The notes below the pieces were generated by a model. The model worked only from the letters and a program-made list of their open reading frames with translations, had not been told where the DNA came from and did not search any database. 64,000 bases of DNA from Microvelia longipes (taxonomy: Eukaryota > Arthropoda > Insecta > Hemiptera > Veliidae), in contig JACMZG010001913.1 in the NCBI GenBank assembly GCA_018340805.1, positions 22,604,712 to 22,668,711 of the forward strand, written 5' to 3'. Positions 26,568 to 39,725 of the stretch are shown one piece after another (positions within the stretch are counted from its first letter, which is position 1; each line of letters begins with the position of its first letter). The translations under genes and the position numbers were made by a program.

Positions 26568-26624
26568 AAACATCGCTTATATCATGGCAGTATGTCACAT
26601 AATGCCATGATATAAGCGATGTTT
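26568..26624. repeat. Perfect 22-bp inverted repeat with 13-base loop
   Basis: Left arm 26568-26589 (AAACATCGCTTATATCATGG..) and right arm 26603-26624 are exact reverse complements. A one-armed relative (TCGCTTATATCGTGGCAGTATGTCA) is at 27851-27875. Confidence 0.92.
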
Positions 26625-26837
26625 TGGTCATGCAATTGACTTAAGTTTTTTGCATTTTTGGTCACTCTAAGTTCTTGCATCGGCTACGGACCATTTATAT
26701 TCGATTCAGCGCCCCAAAAACATTTTTTCGTCACAACCTTCGAAATTTATTTTTCTACCGTATCTTGTGTTTCCAAAAATTGATTTTAATTTTTTGGTCT
26801 GTTGAACCAATAAACATGTGAGACTCTGGTGTGGTGA

Positions 26838-26860
26838 GTTGTATATATATATATATTATA

Positions 26861-26934
<74 letters not shown>

Positions 26935-26940
26935 ATATAA
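26838..26940. repeat. (AT)n microsatellite with GT end
   Basis: AT dinucleotide run followed by (GT)n. Confidence 0.95.
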
Positions 26941-27324
26941 TTCTATACGTTAATGAGAATGAAAATGTAGATAATGATGTTGTTTTCTATTAGTTTTCAA
27001 ACTATTTTTGAACTGTTTATTTTCGATGTGGTTTTCGTGCGGTTTGATTGCATTAGCCAAACCTTGCATTATTCCCTGAATTATTCTCGTGTAATATCGC
27101 ACTTAATAATCCTTTCGGCTCAATTATATTAGGTTATTTATGTCTGTTCTTACGGAAGTGTCTATTGTTAATAAATTGTGCGAGCTTTAAAGAAGTCATT
27201 TCTTCGCTTCTAATTTGGGCCTTCTAGATTAAATGTGTTCTAGTATCATTATTGATTACAAATGGTAAGAAAATATACTTTTGAAGATTTAGGTTTTCCG
27301 GTGGTAGCCGCGTCACCATTTCAT

Positions 27325-27385
27325 TCAATGTAGATGAAGAATCTCACGTTTCGAAGCGAAACGTTGGCTTTTTCATCTACATTGA
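27325..27385. repeat. Nested double hairpin
   Basis: Outer 14-bp arms TCAATGTAGATGAA (27325-27338) and 27372-27385, perfect; inner 8-bp arms ACGTTTCG/CGAAACGT around AAG. Unpaired bases separate the two stems. Confidence 0.88.
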
Positions 27386-27511
27386 CGCTGTCAGCACTAG
27401 AAGACCTGAATCCATAGATATTGTTTATCTATGCCTAAATCTTCTTGACAACCGCGGAAGCCTACGCAGTTTATACGATGATTTTGACATGTTTTGATTT
27501 GATGTGATTTA

Positions 27512-27645
27512 CCTATTGAAAATATGGTGCCAGAATTGAAACTTTTAGCCTTCGAGACGATCGGTAGAAGTGTTTTTCTGTTAAATTGTTTTAACTATTA
27601 CTACGCCCGAAAAAATAGCATACGCTACACGTATGCATATACTTT
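27512..27645 (+). repeat. Interspersed repeat family R2, copy 2
   Basis: Very close to the copy at 28073 (CGAGACGATCG-TAGAAGTGTTTTTCTGTTAA) but shorter at the right. Confidence 0.7.
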
Positions 27646-28072
27646 TTGCCGGCGGTTGTAAAGTAGCTCTTACATCCTCAAAAATGAAGGTGAAATGCGT
27701 TTCTCACCGTCTGCGACAGTTTCCTAGTTTTCTAGTAGTTTACTACGAGGTTATAATATTTCCTTCCTTGTTATTCTTACTTTTTAGCGTATTTTCAAAG
27801 AAAAAATGAGCTTATGAGATTGGGGTTTTATGACTCGTACATTTGAAAATTCGCTTATATCGTGGCAGTATGTCAGTTATATAAACCCGTAATATGACGA
27901 AGTGATAAATTACCTTGACTATTTTATATTTGTGGTAGTTGGAATGCCCGGGGGCCCGCAAGCATCCTCCAGCGCTGAGGCCGCGGAGCGTCGAATAGGC
28001 CGAAAGTCTCTTGTTTTGTTTATCAAATAAAAATAATTAAAGTGTTTAACAATCATTTAAAGTTTCTTAGAA

Positions 28073-28285
28073 ATTGAAAATATGCTGCCAGAATTAAAAC
28101 TTTTAGCCCTCGAGACGATCGATAGAAGTGTTTTTCTGTTAAGTTGTTGTTGACTATTACTACGCCCGAAAAAATAGCGTATGCTACAAGACTGGGAATG
28201 GGTTTCTTACCTCGGCTACTTTTAGAATAAAGTCGCACTGAAATGATTTTTTTTCTGTCTTGTAACATTATATAATATTATATAG
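28073..28285 (+). repeat. Interspersed repeat family R2, copy 3
   Basis: Continues into the CTTGTAACATTATATAATATTAT end also seen at 5453-5475. Preceded, like copy 1, by a TGTTTATCAAATAAA word. Confidence 0.7.
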
Positions 28286-30849
28286 TCTGAATAAAATTAT
28301 TTATGCTAGGATCAGAGATAGGGGTGTCATTTCCCTCCGGCATGATATATAACATGTCCTACCCGGCATTTATTTTAATTTCTGCTCAAAGCCATGTTGA
28401 CCCTTGGTTTTACAACCTTTCTAATCTTGAGACAAAGTTAAAACAAGTGGCCTTTGGCGGCTTGGCTGCTTCACGGTGTCGACGTGCGATACAGCCTTGA
28501 TATAAGCAAATTTCACAATCTTTTAGCCAAAAGCGTGATTTTCATTAGTGTTTACGTTTACTTATTGTCAAACGATACAATCAGAACTAATTCTGATATT
28601 TAATTTTAACTAAGTGTGTGTGTGTGTTACAAGCAGTACACGTGTGTAAAATATTAGTTTGGTCAACTAACGATTGGAGATTTTGAACTTTTAAAATTTT
28701 TGTTGAATCATACTAATTTTATAAAAAATACTGTTCAGTTTATTTATAAAGTCGATTTTTGTGTCAAGTTTCATTTAAGTTTGAAAAAGCATTCAGAATT
28801 TATCGTATCCTATAGAAACGTCTTGGAACAAAATCCCGTACATACATATATTAATAAGGAATAGGATTAAAACTACTTCTATTCTCTTAACTTATTATTC
28901 TAATTTTTGACGATTGTATGTTTAATACCAGAAGGAGTATACCCAGAAGAGAGGGCGAAATATAGTATAGAAGAGTAGAATTATTCTTTGATTCCTCTAT
29001 GATCTTATTAAAAATACTATAATTAAATAAATAAGCCTTTTATTAAAACTGTTAATAATAATTCTCAATGTTTATAATACGAGCATATTTAGTACGGATG
29101 CATAAAGTTATGATATATGGGCAAGTTTCAAATCAGCTATTAACGAGGCACCCTTTAGGTTTGAAGCTACATATCATCCAAATAATTTACATCTGAAATC
29201 AAATTATTACATCTACAAAAAAAAACTTACATCTAAACTATTAACAAAATTAATAAATTTTAAATTCATATAACTAAAATTATTTGTACACTTTTATTTT
29301 AATTATTCAATTTATTAATTAAATTCTAATTTTTATTTATTCATTCTAGAACTTAATTTAATGAGTTATTTCTTTTATATCATTTGATACTACCGAGCTT
29401 CGCAATTTTTTTTCTTGATTAAAAATATAGATTTTTACGTCGCAAATTTACTTGCTGTAAAGTTTATATAGTATTACAAGTTTTTTATTTATAAATTTTT
29501 TAAGAGCACTAAAGTTCTTGAAATGCTGCTGTATTTTTTAATATTTTTTTTTAAACGATGCCTTGTTGAAAACATTTTTAATCCAAAGTAGCGATTGTAT
29601 ATTTTATTTGTTAAACCACTCTATTTTTAGTTTCAATCGTGGTCTCGGTGAGGCTAAGTAGTTCTTTAGTACCACTTTCAGCTAAACCTAAAAGCTATAT
29701 AAAGAATGGATAAAAGGAGAGCGATACCAGATTGAAAAAGATAAGCCAAATTGATCGGACGTACTGGGGGAAGTGACTAAATAAATGAGCATGGATTACA
29801 TACCTATAGAAAACTGAGAAAAAAACCATTTTCCTTTTGAGCTGTACTCTTTTATAAGAAGGTATTTTACTTGCGAATCTGTTTTTTCGCATTATAGTAA
29901 AAAGAGAACGCATTAATCATTAAACTCACTTCCGCCTTATAGTATGTTAACGAATTGTAAAGAAAATTATGTTTATGGGGTTCTCAGTTGGGTAGGAAAA
30001 AATTAGAATACCTTTTCAGCGTGTTTTCTGTTCTAGAATGCCCTAACTTTGTTTACGCATTAATCTCTAAAATTATGTCTTTACTTTATACACGTATTAA
30101 GAAATAAAGTATTGTAGTAACTTAACATTCTCACTGACTTTTAAACTTTAGTCACTGATTTGCTTGTTCTGACGAATTATCTGCTTAAAAATAGATTACG
30201 ATTATTCTACTGATATACTTAAGAATGATTCATTTTAATGCTCTAAAATGCTTTCTGTTTTCATAATTCTGTTTATGCGTGTTTTAGAACTAAGTCTCAG
30301 AAAGTTGTTCTAATTTCAATTTTTCTGGTTATAGAATATTATTTAGCGTCATTAGTTAATATTTAAAGCATCTTATATAATAAATTAATGGTTAATATTA
30401 TTGAAAATAATATAAACACGTTTGCTGTGCCTGTGTTTTAAACTATATTGTGGCATGGCATTAGTTTAGATCAGTTGAAAAGTTGAAAGTTATTAGTTAT
30501 GGTAAGAATTGAGTCGTTTAAACCCTACTATTTTATTTAGGAAATACTAACTATCTTCTGGTTGTAGGACACAACTCATTATACGCCGCTAAAGCAGGTG
30601 TACTCTTTAAGTCATACTTTTTTGACCATATTTGTACCCCGACCAGAACAGGCTATACTGTAATCTAGGAAGAGGTCCAGATTGTGCTCTCTATACCCAT
30701 TAGCTATTTTATTACTAGTTCATAGTGATGGAATCAATAGTCAACACTAGTATTTGACTAATTCGCATCATCAAGCGTCAGAGTGCATAATTAGTATGGG
30801 AGTGACAGTAAGATGCTTCAAGGTTGTACCTTGACGCATGAATTTTTTA

Positions 30850-31165
30850 TTAGATTTTTTCCTGAGAAGCATGACTTTTTTACAGGACTAATTTTTTCTG
30901 TTTTGGCATGACTTTTTTTATTGGACAAACGTTTTGTTGGTTTTTTTCTGTTCAGGCTTGATTTCTTTTATAGGACTAACGTTTTGTTTGTATTTTTTTC
31001 TGTTCAAACTTGATTTTTTTATAGGACAAACGTATTGTTTGTATTTTTTCTGTTCAGGCTTGGCTTTTTTATAGGACAAACGTTTCGTTTGTTTTTTTTT
31101 CTGTTAAGGCTTGCCTTTTTTATAGGACAAACGTTTCGTTTGTTTTTCCTGTTGAGGCTTGACTT
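30850..31165 (+). repeat. 50-bp minisatellite (GGACAAACGTTTTGTTTG type)
   Basis: Units start at about 30923, 30973, 31024, 31074 and 31124, each with TTTTTCTGTTCAGGCTTG and a T-run. T-rich on this strand. Confidence 0.88.
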
Positions 31166-33094
31166 TGCTGTAACTATTAATAAGGATCACGTTTAATAAG
31201 ATCAAGTTTCAAGAAAATTATGTACTTTAATAAAACTCTTTAAAAGCAAAAACTCTTTACTTCTTTATTTACCATGATTACAGTTCCGGGAATCTTTTAT
31301 TGTATTCTTCTGTTAAAAGACCATATATCATCATTTTTTCTCTTTGTTTCTTTACTGACTTTTTTTGGCTAAAATGACCCCTCAAAAGAGAGATATTGAC
31401 TCTCAAGAGAGGCTTACAAATAAAAAAGAAGTTAAAAGTTATTTGTTAACTTACCCTTTTCAAGAAGAAGGGCAAAAGCTAGAGCTTGCCCTTAGCTTTT
31501 CTTGAAGCCCTGTATCCCTTGTAGAACCAAAGGGTTATAAATTGCTTACTTCTTCTAACAGATGACGCCTTCTTTTTTCTTGTTACTTGCCTTAGAGTAA
31601 AAACTGATAAAAAATGCTATACAAACTCTCATAAAGTACAGTTAAAAATATTTTGGTTGTACTTTTCCTCATTATATATTATTCTATCTTTATAGATAAA
31701 ATATTGAAGCTTACTCAATAAATAACTGATTTAGTTTATGAGCTTGATTTTTAGTACCATTTATATCATTCTTGCCGTGGTACATTTTAAATGTCTTCGA
31801 AGATACTTTGAGAATTCCTTTTCTTTTCGCTGCTTATTTTTCTTCAATCAAAGCTCGTCTTGATACTAATATTTGGTAGAGACTTCTAATTTAGTACTAT
31901 CGTATACGCTTTTTTTACCAAAACCTAAAATATAATCGAAAAATTAATCCGCGAATTGCAATAAAAATACATTTTGATAAAATTGATCGAAATTTATTAA
32001 ATTGTAGACTGTTATGTGTTGTGAGTAGAAATAATCATACCTCTTCTGCAATTTAAAGCCCTCTACATTATTTAAACAAATTAGCTATCATCTTAAAACG
32101 GTAACTCCCAGCCAGGTTTATTCATTTAACAACCTTATATGGGCAACACAATATAATTGTGCGAGAGACACCTAGGAAATGTAACAAGAAAAATGCAATG
32201 CTACATCTGGGAACTGTTCTATCATTCGACATTCGTCATCATTGATGGCTCGACATAATGCCATGTCCCACTCTGTTTCGTTACGTCTAACTCGTCAGGG
32301 CGCCGACAGAGCCTGAACTCACTCTGACCTTCAATTAATGCCGAAGAATATAATGTATGGGCATATATGGGCAACCTTACAATTTAAAATTTACTTAAAT
32401 CCTTGGTAACAATGAGAGAGCATATCTACTATGTATTTTGTAAAAAGATAGTGTAAAAGATAAGTGCTTGGGGTAAAGGCTATTACTTCTAACTAAATTT
32501 TGAACTGTATTAGCTTATAATACATAAAGCAAAGGGATAAAATAGAGGCCTTAGGCGTCCTGGCTACTGTTTCAGACCAGTAATGCTTTTGTTAAATTGT
32601 ATACCTTATTGTTTTGTAATTATTACATGATATTTTACCTGTATTTAGTTTATTTTGATTTTGTAATCTACTCCGTTACATTCATTACATGCATGTGTGT
32701 GTTACTTTATTTTATTCTTTTTACAAATTTTAAGGAGGAAATTTTTTTTTATAAAGCCAAGAAATTATAATTTAATTGACTTAATTATTTTAAAGAATTT
32801 ATTTCAGTACATACGTGCAATAAAACATGCTAAAATAAAAAAATATTATTGTTTTTAACTTTTGTTCATAATTTATTGTGTTTTTTCCAAAAGAAACTGT
32901 GAGCCTTAAAGCACTTTAGTGTTAAGAGTGAGATCGTGTCATTCTCAGCATCGATAAGATTATATTGGCTTTTATTTTCTGATGTTTTAAACTAAATGAA
33001 GAGGTGGGGTGATAAAACTAATTTCACGTTATATTACCGAGAAAACAATGTGTTATAGAGAATATTAAAACAAGTTGTCTGATTGTAAAGAAAA

Positions 33095-33480
33095 CAAGAG
33101 GCCTTAGGCCTCTTTGCTGCTACACGGCGTTGGCGCTTGGGGCCGCGCTCCCAACTGATTTCTTCTTTTTTTTCTTTTTTTATATAGACTAATACAACAA
33201 CAAAATAATTGTTTTAAGTATTAGACTTGACACAGTTTTAGAGACTTGATAAGAAATGTGAGAGAAGCAATTCAGTGATTGCAATCAGAATAATTCCTAA
33301 GATTAATATCTTAAGTCAGAGCTAAAATTTTATGCATCTATAGTACTTTAAAAGGTAAATACAAGTATGAATTTAAACATAGATACCAGCTTCGGTTTTA
33401 AATAATGTATAGTTTTATGCAAAACAAGATGTCTTCGATCTCTAGGCCGCTACGCGGCTTTGGCACTGGGGTTGTTGTGC
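33095..33480 (+). repeat. Two short GC-rich repeat units (GGCCGCTACGCGGC type)
   Basis: 33095-33150 (AGGCCTTAGGCCTCTTTGCT..CGGCGTTGGCGC) and 33427-33475 (TCTAGGCCGCTACGCGGC..TTTGGCACTGGGG) share order; weaker relatives at 28450-28485 and 32545-32575. Unknown type. Confidence 0.5.
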
Positions 33481-35329
33481 TAATAAAATTTTTTTAAAAT
33501 GGCAAATAGTAACAACTTGCAAACTTGTGTATCTATTGTCCATTTAAAGAAGTGCATTTGTATCAAGTTTTATTTTGATCGTTGTCTGTCCTGATGTTTA
33601 ACGAATTTCTTTACATTTTTGTTGATGCAGGACAACTAGATGAAAAGTTTCAACTCTAGACTATAGATGGAGTTAAGCTTAACACTGATAGCATATAGTT
33701 TTGACATTTCCTGACTTTATTGAATTAAATTTAATATTTACTATACGTGTATAAAATTTCATCTCAGCTTTGTTATTTCTTATTTATTTTTGTAAATTAT
33801 TAAATTGAATGATTCAATGTTATTATCTATTAATTGAAGTGTTTTTACTGACCATTTTATTAATAAAATAGTAGAAAGTTATAAAATTTTGAGCAGATTA
33901 AACATTAAGTTTGACATAATCTTTTCTGTCGACTTATCTTTATTGAATTTAATCGAATAAAGCAAGGTAAAAACAATTTAATTTAATTTCAATTGACTAA
34001 GATTGCCATTATGTGCCTTAGACTTTTGATGAGTGAATCAGTGTCAAATTAGCTTAAAATGGAGCTTTTATATTTTAACAGCTATTAATTATAAACCTGA
34101 ATAAGGTCAATAAGATCATATATTTAAATAGTATTAAAATTTACGGCAGTGAAAATACTCTTGAAATGATTTCTGAAAAGGGTGTGGTACTAGGCGGGGA
34201 ACCCAAAATAAATTCCGACATCTGAAGCACTTACTAAACCTATATCTAAGTTTAGAGATAGGCTGCATTTAAATGCAGCTACTTGGTGCATCTATTACAC
34301 CGGTTTTATATCTGCTACTCACCGCTGTTTTAAACTATAATTACTATAAACTTTGATGCTTATTATAACATAATGAAGGTTTAATTTATTATTTGTATAA
34401 AAATTAATTAATTAGGTTCCTGATAGTTTTGAAATGTAATATTTTATAATAGTTTCAGTTTGTTCTTTAATCGTTTGACAGCCCTTTAAAAGCAGTAAAA
34501 GAAGAATATTTATTCATTTCTCCACAACAATTATTGTTTTTATCATGTATAGTAATTCAGTCTTCCTTAATTTGTATTATTCCTTATTTGTTATTTATTT
34601 TAGCGTATTTTCAAAGTGAATGATTTATTTTTACATTTTACTACACTTATTAGCTATTAATTGATGTATTTACGTATTTTTACTGACTATTTAATCAATA
34701 AAACAGTAGAAAGTTGTTAAAATCAGAGCAGATCAAACATTAAGTTTGAAATAATCTTTTCTTCCATTTATCTTTATTAATTTTTAAGAATTTTATTTTA
34801 TTAATTTTATAAATTGTACTAAGTGTTTTATTAAATAGGACATTAATTATAAAGGAACTTTATATTTATTAGTGTTTAAGCCTCCTAGTGGAAAAATAAT
34901 TAAGCTTTCATTTTAATAACCTTTTTACGTTCCAAGACTTTATGTTGGCCTTATTAGATAACTCATTAATTTATCCTATAAAAATTAGTTTTTGAATTTT
35001 CTTTATCTTTATTTAATGTGAAATAAAAATCTTTTATTTTAATTCAACGTAAATGTCAAAATAAACTTTTAGTTTTAATTAGCAAATTTCTTTTGTATTT
35101 TATTATTATAAAACTTAATTTAAGAGATTTTTTAGCTTGAATTATTTTTATTATAGCAATTAAAATGAATGTTTATTGCTTATTATAATATTTTTTGAAT
35201 AAATGTAAAAAATAATATTTTATCCTTAAAAGTTTAAGAAAGTTTGCTTTAAAGTTAGCTTTTCGGATAAAATATAAACGGATTTTTATGATGTGACAAG
35301 ATTAAAATTTTAAAAGAACTGTTGCTTTT

Positions 35330-35730
35330 CCTAATTTATACCTTAAGTATAAAGGGAAAATAATTTCTAAACACTGAATATCCGAGACCGAATTATCAAC
35401 TGACTTTTATCCGTTTAAGGGTTTGAAGACCTCCTGAGTAAATTTTACTTGTCTTTTGTACAATGTGTATTCCTGCTATCATATAGTAAATCCTAGTGTG
35501 TTGTTGGTAGCAATTTTAGAACTTAGTACAAAAATCAATCTTTAGGGCCGAATATTTTTTTGATTACATCAATAACTCATGATGTTGTCATTAATGACAT
35601 CAAATTAACAGAAGACGCTAAAAAATGATTTGGCACAAATTTAGTTCTATATAAGATCAACAAATGCGCCAAATTTCATTACATTATCAGCAATAGTGCG
35701 ATTTTTATGTATTTGAACTACATGCATACG
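35330..35730 (+). repeat. 5S-like repeat family, old diverged copy
   Basis: Block order matches the first two-thirds of the family (CCTAATTTATACC, GAAGACCTCCTGAGT, GCGCCAAATTTCATTAC, TTATCAGCAATAGTGCGA) but with many substitutions. The end is missing. Confidence 0.55.
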
Positions 35731-36056
35731 ATTAATAATTATATGCTTATTAATAACTTAAAATAATTAACTAGCTTTATTTTTGTACCATATGGTATCA
35801 TGTATACACAGTATATAGAGATTAATGCCATTCATAACATACATTAAAAAAAATATTAAAACTTAAAAATATTAAATTGGTTAAAATTCGGCATGCGTTT
35901 ATTTCTTTTTGTAATAATCCTGTATAAAAAGATTCATTAAATGACGGCTGGTATATTTATTCTTTTTGTTCGACAACTAGTTTTAAGCAGAATTGAGTAT
36001 GGCTAGTACGTAGCTCGGTGATCTCAAGAAATAAGAAGAATTTTTTGAATGACAAA

Positions 36057-36625
36057 AGACGAGCGAGTCTAAAGACATACTGCAATATAATTTTTTACTT
36101 CGATTTTTTTTATTTTAAGGACGAGCAAGTCTAAAGACATACCTGCTATATAATTTCTATTTTTACGATTTTACTGCTATATAATTTTTACTACGATTTT
36201 TATTTTAAGGACGAGCAAGTCTAAAGACATACTGCTATATAATTTTTTACTACGATTTTTTATTTTAAGGACGAGCAAGTCTAAAGACATACTGCTATAT
36301 AATTTTTTACTACGATTTTTTATTTTAAGGACGAGCAAGTCTAAAGACATACTGCAATATAAATTTTTATTACGATTTTTTATTTTAAGGACGAGCGAGT
36401 CTAAAGACATACTGCAATATAATTTTTTTCTAGGATTTTTTATTTTAAGGACGAGCGAGTCTAAAGACATACTTCAATATAATTTTTTACTACGATTTTT
36501 TTTTTTATTTAGAGGAAAAAACATACTGCAAGTAATTTTTAACGGTTTTATTTTAGGGACATGAGGGTAGCAATTTCGATAAGGTGAGGAAATGTTTCGA
36601 GGTACTTCGTACCCGATTTTTTTAA
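36057..36625 (+). repeat. 60-bp tandem array built from the 5S-like repeat tail
   Basis: GACGAGCAAGTCTAAAGAC recurs at about 36059, 36121, 36211, 36271, 36331, 36391 and 36451, with a period of 60 after the first two. The array ends (36590-36625) with CGAGGTACTTCGTACCCGAT, the terminal word of the 5S-like family. Confidence 0.85.
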
Positions 36626-36753
36626 ACCAACTACGTTATAAAAATTCGGAGAAACTAAGTACATAAAAGAAAAGACTAAGTAACAGCTGCGCTGTAGGTT
36701 TTTATATAAAGTTTCCTGCTATGACTGCACAGTTCAATACCTAGGAGAGTTAA

Positions 36754-36834
36754 AGTAACTTATATTGAAAAGTATAGTAAAACAGTTAGAGATAAAGCTC
36801 ACTGACTTCATTAATGAAACAGGAACAACAGTTC
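36754..36834 (+). repeat. Direct repeat R3, copy 1
   Basis: AGTAACTTATATTGAAA to GGAACAACAGTTC, nearly identical to 38665-38748 with a few one-base length differences. Confidence 0.8.
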
Positions 36835-36839
36835 TAGTC

Positions 36840-39621
36840 TATTAAGCGAAATAAAATAAAGACATTTTAATTTTTATGTAAAATATTACCATTACAATGA
36901 CAGAAAAAGATTGCCTAATCCGATCACTAATACACTTGTATTAGTGATTTATCAACTTCGAAAAACTATACAGTTTTTCACTACAATGTTTTTTATTTAA
37001 TTTTACTATAACCTATTTTAGCCTATTTTAAAAAAACAATTTTATAAATTTATTTATATGCATTAAAAATGAATTATATTGCAAAACGCCTTTATGACTT
37101 TTAAAAAATCATTTTTGACATGAGGAGCTCAAGCTAATTCGATCACCCTCTGTTCCGTACCTGAGGTACCTGCGGAACAAGTTACTTTGTAACTTCATTA
37201 ACCCCCCCCCCAGAAATATGCATACTTGTAATTTTATTTGTTATTAACAAATTAAAATGAAACTCCTTGGATTTGATAGTTAGGCTATATCCGTCAATAC
37301 ATCGATGCATTTCTGGACATTATTAATTGTCAACTTACGACTTCACCGTTTGGTCGTAGCATTACATCTTTAATGTAGTCATATCTCCTACCATGCTTCC
37401 ACGAAACACGTTACTCCTCAAGTAGTCTTACCTGCTCTTCATCAAGTATCTACTTGACGTGCCTAGCCCCGGATGGCCCCTCTAGAATAATTGGAAGTTG
37501 GATAACCTGACATAATAACCGTCGCTTTTCATAATCTAGATAGCATCGTATGTATCGCCATATTGAAAGTGTGGAAATCCATCAAATATGTTTTTGAGAG
37601 AATCAAGTTGTAATTAGTTTGGATATCCAAAGTGATATGTTAAAAAATCAAATTTAAGTGCCGGTAACCGGCCTATACTTAGCGGAATTCAAGCAGGTTA
37701 TCTTCGTCTTCGCTACTTAGCTCAGCCTTTTGCCACTTTATTATTTATTAAATGGCCATAAGTTATTTATTTATTGGTATGTACCACTCTATGACAATGA
37801 AAGTCATCATAATTTAAATCAGAATAGTGTAGATTAGTTAGCTACGAGTTAAGCTCACTCCCTTAATTAATAAGGTTTACTTACTTTAATCAAGCATTTC
37901 TTTCTAAATACATTTTATACCTTATGTATAAGGTATTATACTTGTAAACTATTTTACTATAATAATAACAATTGTAAACATTTATGCATAATTCCTTGCT
38001 TTGTTCTTTACCTGTGTAACCTTCCTACTATTTAAAGCTCTACTTTACAGTCCTCTAGGCTTCTTACAAGTATTGATTCCTGTAGTGGATCGAGCCTCAA
38101 ATTGCTGAGCCCTCCGTGCGGAAACACCCTCGACTCGTTTCACGCCACCTGTCATAAGCGTATTGTTGATTAAAAATTCTCTAAAATGTATCTTAGGTAC
38201 TTTCGTACATTTTGTCAAAATTTTGGACACGCTTCGGTCGTTCTTAGGATATCATGTTAGTGTTGACACTATTACACATTTATCGCTCTATCCTCATTTT
38301 GATGTATTTACAGTCACTAATACTGCTAGATTTAAGGAAAATTGTTAGACCTTTTTTAAATTGTAAATATAATGAATGATTTTTGTTCTTAAACCAAAAA
38401 AATTGGTATTTTTACTCTTGGCTAATTCTTTCTAATGTTCATTTAAGCTTCGACTTGACTTCAAACATTCAAATTTTGCACTTTGGACCATTTATTTCCG
38501 CAAAAATTGTGCTCTAAGACAAAAATATATGAGGCAAATTATGTCGCACAAAACATCTATCTTGTACTTTTTATAGAAAGAATGCAAAAAGCCCAACGAA
38601 AGTATTCCTCCAATTAGTGATAGTGGTAGTAATAAGGGAGAGTGATAGATCACCTACCCAAGACAGTAACTTATATTGAAAAAGTATAGTAAAAAACAGT
38701 TAGAGATAAAGCTCACTGACTTCATTAATGAACAGGAACAACAGTTCCTTTGGACCTACCAAGTAGACCGCGTTGTTGGGCCCTTTTTACTAACTCCCTT
38801 AAATAAAAGATAGTGTTCTATCTTATGAGTCGTAGTGCAAGCATTTTACTTCTAATCCATAGAAGAGCCGTGATTTTACTCTTAAGTTTCTATAGCTTTT
38901 ACTAGAAACAACACGTGCACCAGGCCTTCCAATTTTCGTTTTTTATACTCTTTCGTAAAATTGTAGCATGCGACACTCAAAGTTAGCTGCACCACCGAAA
39001 AGAGAATCCCTTTACACTAAATATTACCCCAAGTTTCATTCATTTATGTTTATTGGTTAAAAATGTATGGGGGGGGGGGGTCGTCCACCTTATATAGTTT
39101 GCTAGGACACCTCATATCACCTAAACTGTACATTTAGTATTCAAATTAGTCAGTGTTTTAATTAACACTGTTACTGTTGTTAAAACTGTTAACAAACCCT
39201 GTATTCTTTAAAACAGATTTAAAGAATAGATATACTTCATCTCTAACTACTAAAAATATTGTCCTTTTATAATTAGGTTTAGAAGAGAACTGTTTCTAAG
39301 CTAAGTCTGATTATAAGTTTTGTTTCAAAAGACTAGGGTAAAGGATCTCAGAAGTTGTTAAAGGTTACTCGTTTTATATAGTTCAGGAAACAGAGTTTAC
39401 CATATTTTACCTTTTGCTTTGTTGTTGCTTATAACTTTGTAGAGAACAGAAGTTGTTGAGGTAATTGAAGTGAGTCTCCATGACTTATTTTTAATAAATT
39501 GAAGTGACTGTCGTCAAAACAAATATCAATTAATTAAAACTTTACAATAACATAGAGAGAGAATACCCAAGGAGAATATTTCGCCTATGATCCCTAGTGT
39601 CCTAGCCTTTCAATGGCAACT
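36840..39621. other. Left flank of the Polinton, no gene seen
   Basis: Contains the R3 direct repeats, a C-run near 37201 and a G-run near 39068. A GC-richer stretch at 38050-38345 is open on both strands for about 61 codons but matches nothing I know; it may be a retroelement scrap. Confidence 0.55.
38665..38748 (+). repeat. Direct repeat R3, copy 2
   Basis: Second copy of the 36754-36834 sequence, 1.9 kb away, same strand. The A-runs are longer here. Confidence 0.8.
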
Positions 39622-39627
39622 GAATTG

Positions 39628-39725
39628 AGTAGGGTGATCTTAAGGAAGGTAGTGGATGAGATGATAAAAGTGGTGGGGGGTAGAAAATATGGTATAAGGA
39701 AGGTCGTGGATGCGTATGAGCAAAA
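39628..39725 (+). repeat. Polinton left terminal inverted repeat
   Basis: Matches the reverse complement of 58858-58955 at 94 of 98 positions without gaps. The four differences are one near the middle and three next to each other close to the inner edge. Similarity continues weakly and with gaps for another 150-200 bases, where both sides carry GGTAGG and GGTCAGGT-type words. The preceding six bases GAATTG are the target duplication. Confidence 0.97.

Larger units (their letters stand above)
28860..35329. other. No gene seen apart from repeats listed
   Basis: Long AT-rich stretch with the 50-bp minisatellite and short GC-rich units. No frame above about 70 codons and no recognisable protein. 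Confidence 0.6.

Noticed and set aside
36177..36470. 97-codon open frame of 20-residue repeats
   Set aside because: Translation of the 60-bp tandem array; repeats of 60 bases keep any frame open.
36057..36540. Possible CRISPR-like array (regular spacing)
   Set aside because: Repeats and spacers are both alike, the period covers the entire unit, and the genome is animal. It is a tandem repeat.
38045..38348. Short open frames on both strands, perhaps a LINE remnant
   Set aside because: No reverse transcriptase or endonuclease motif could be seen; kept only as an unexplained GC-richer stretch.
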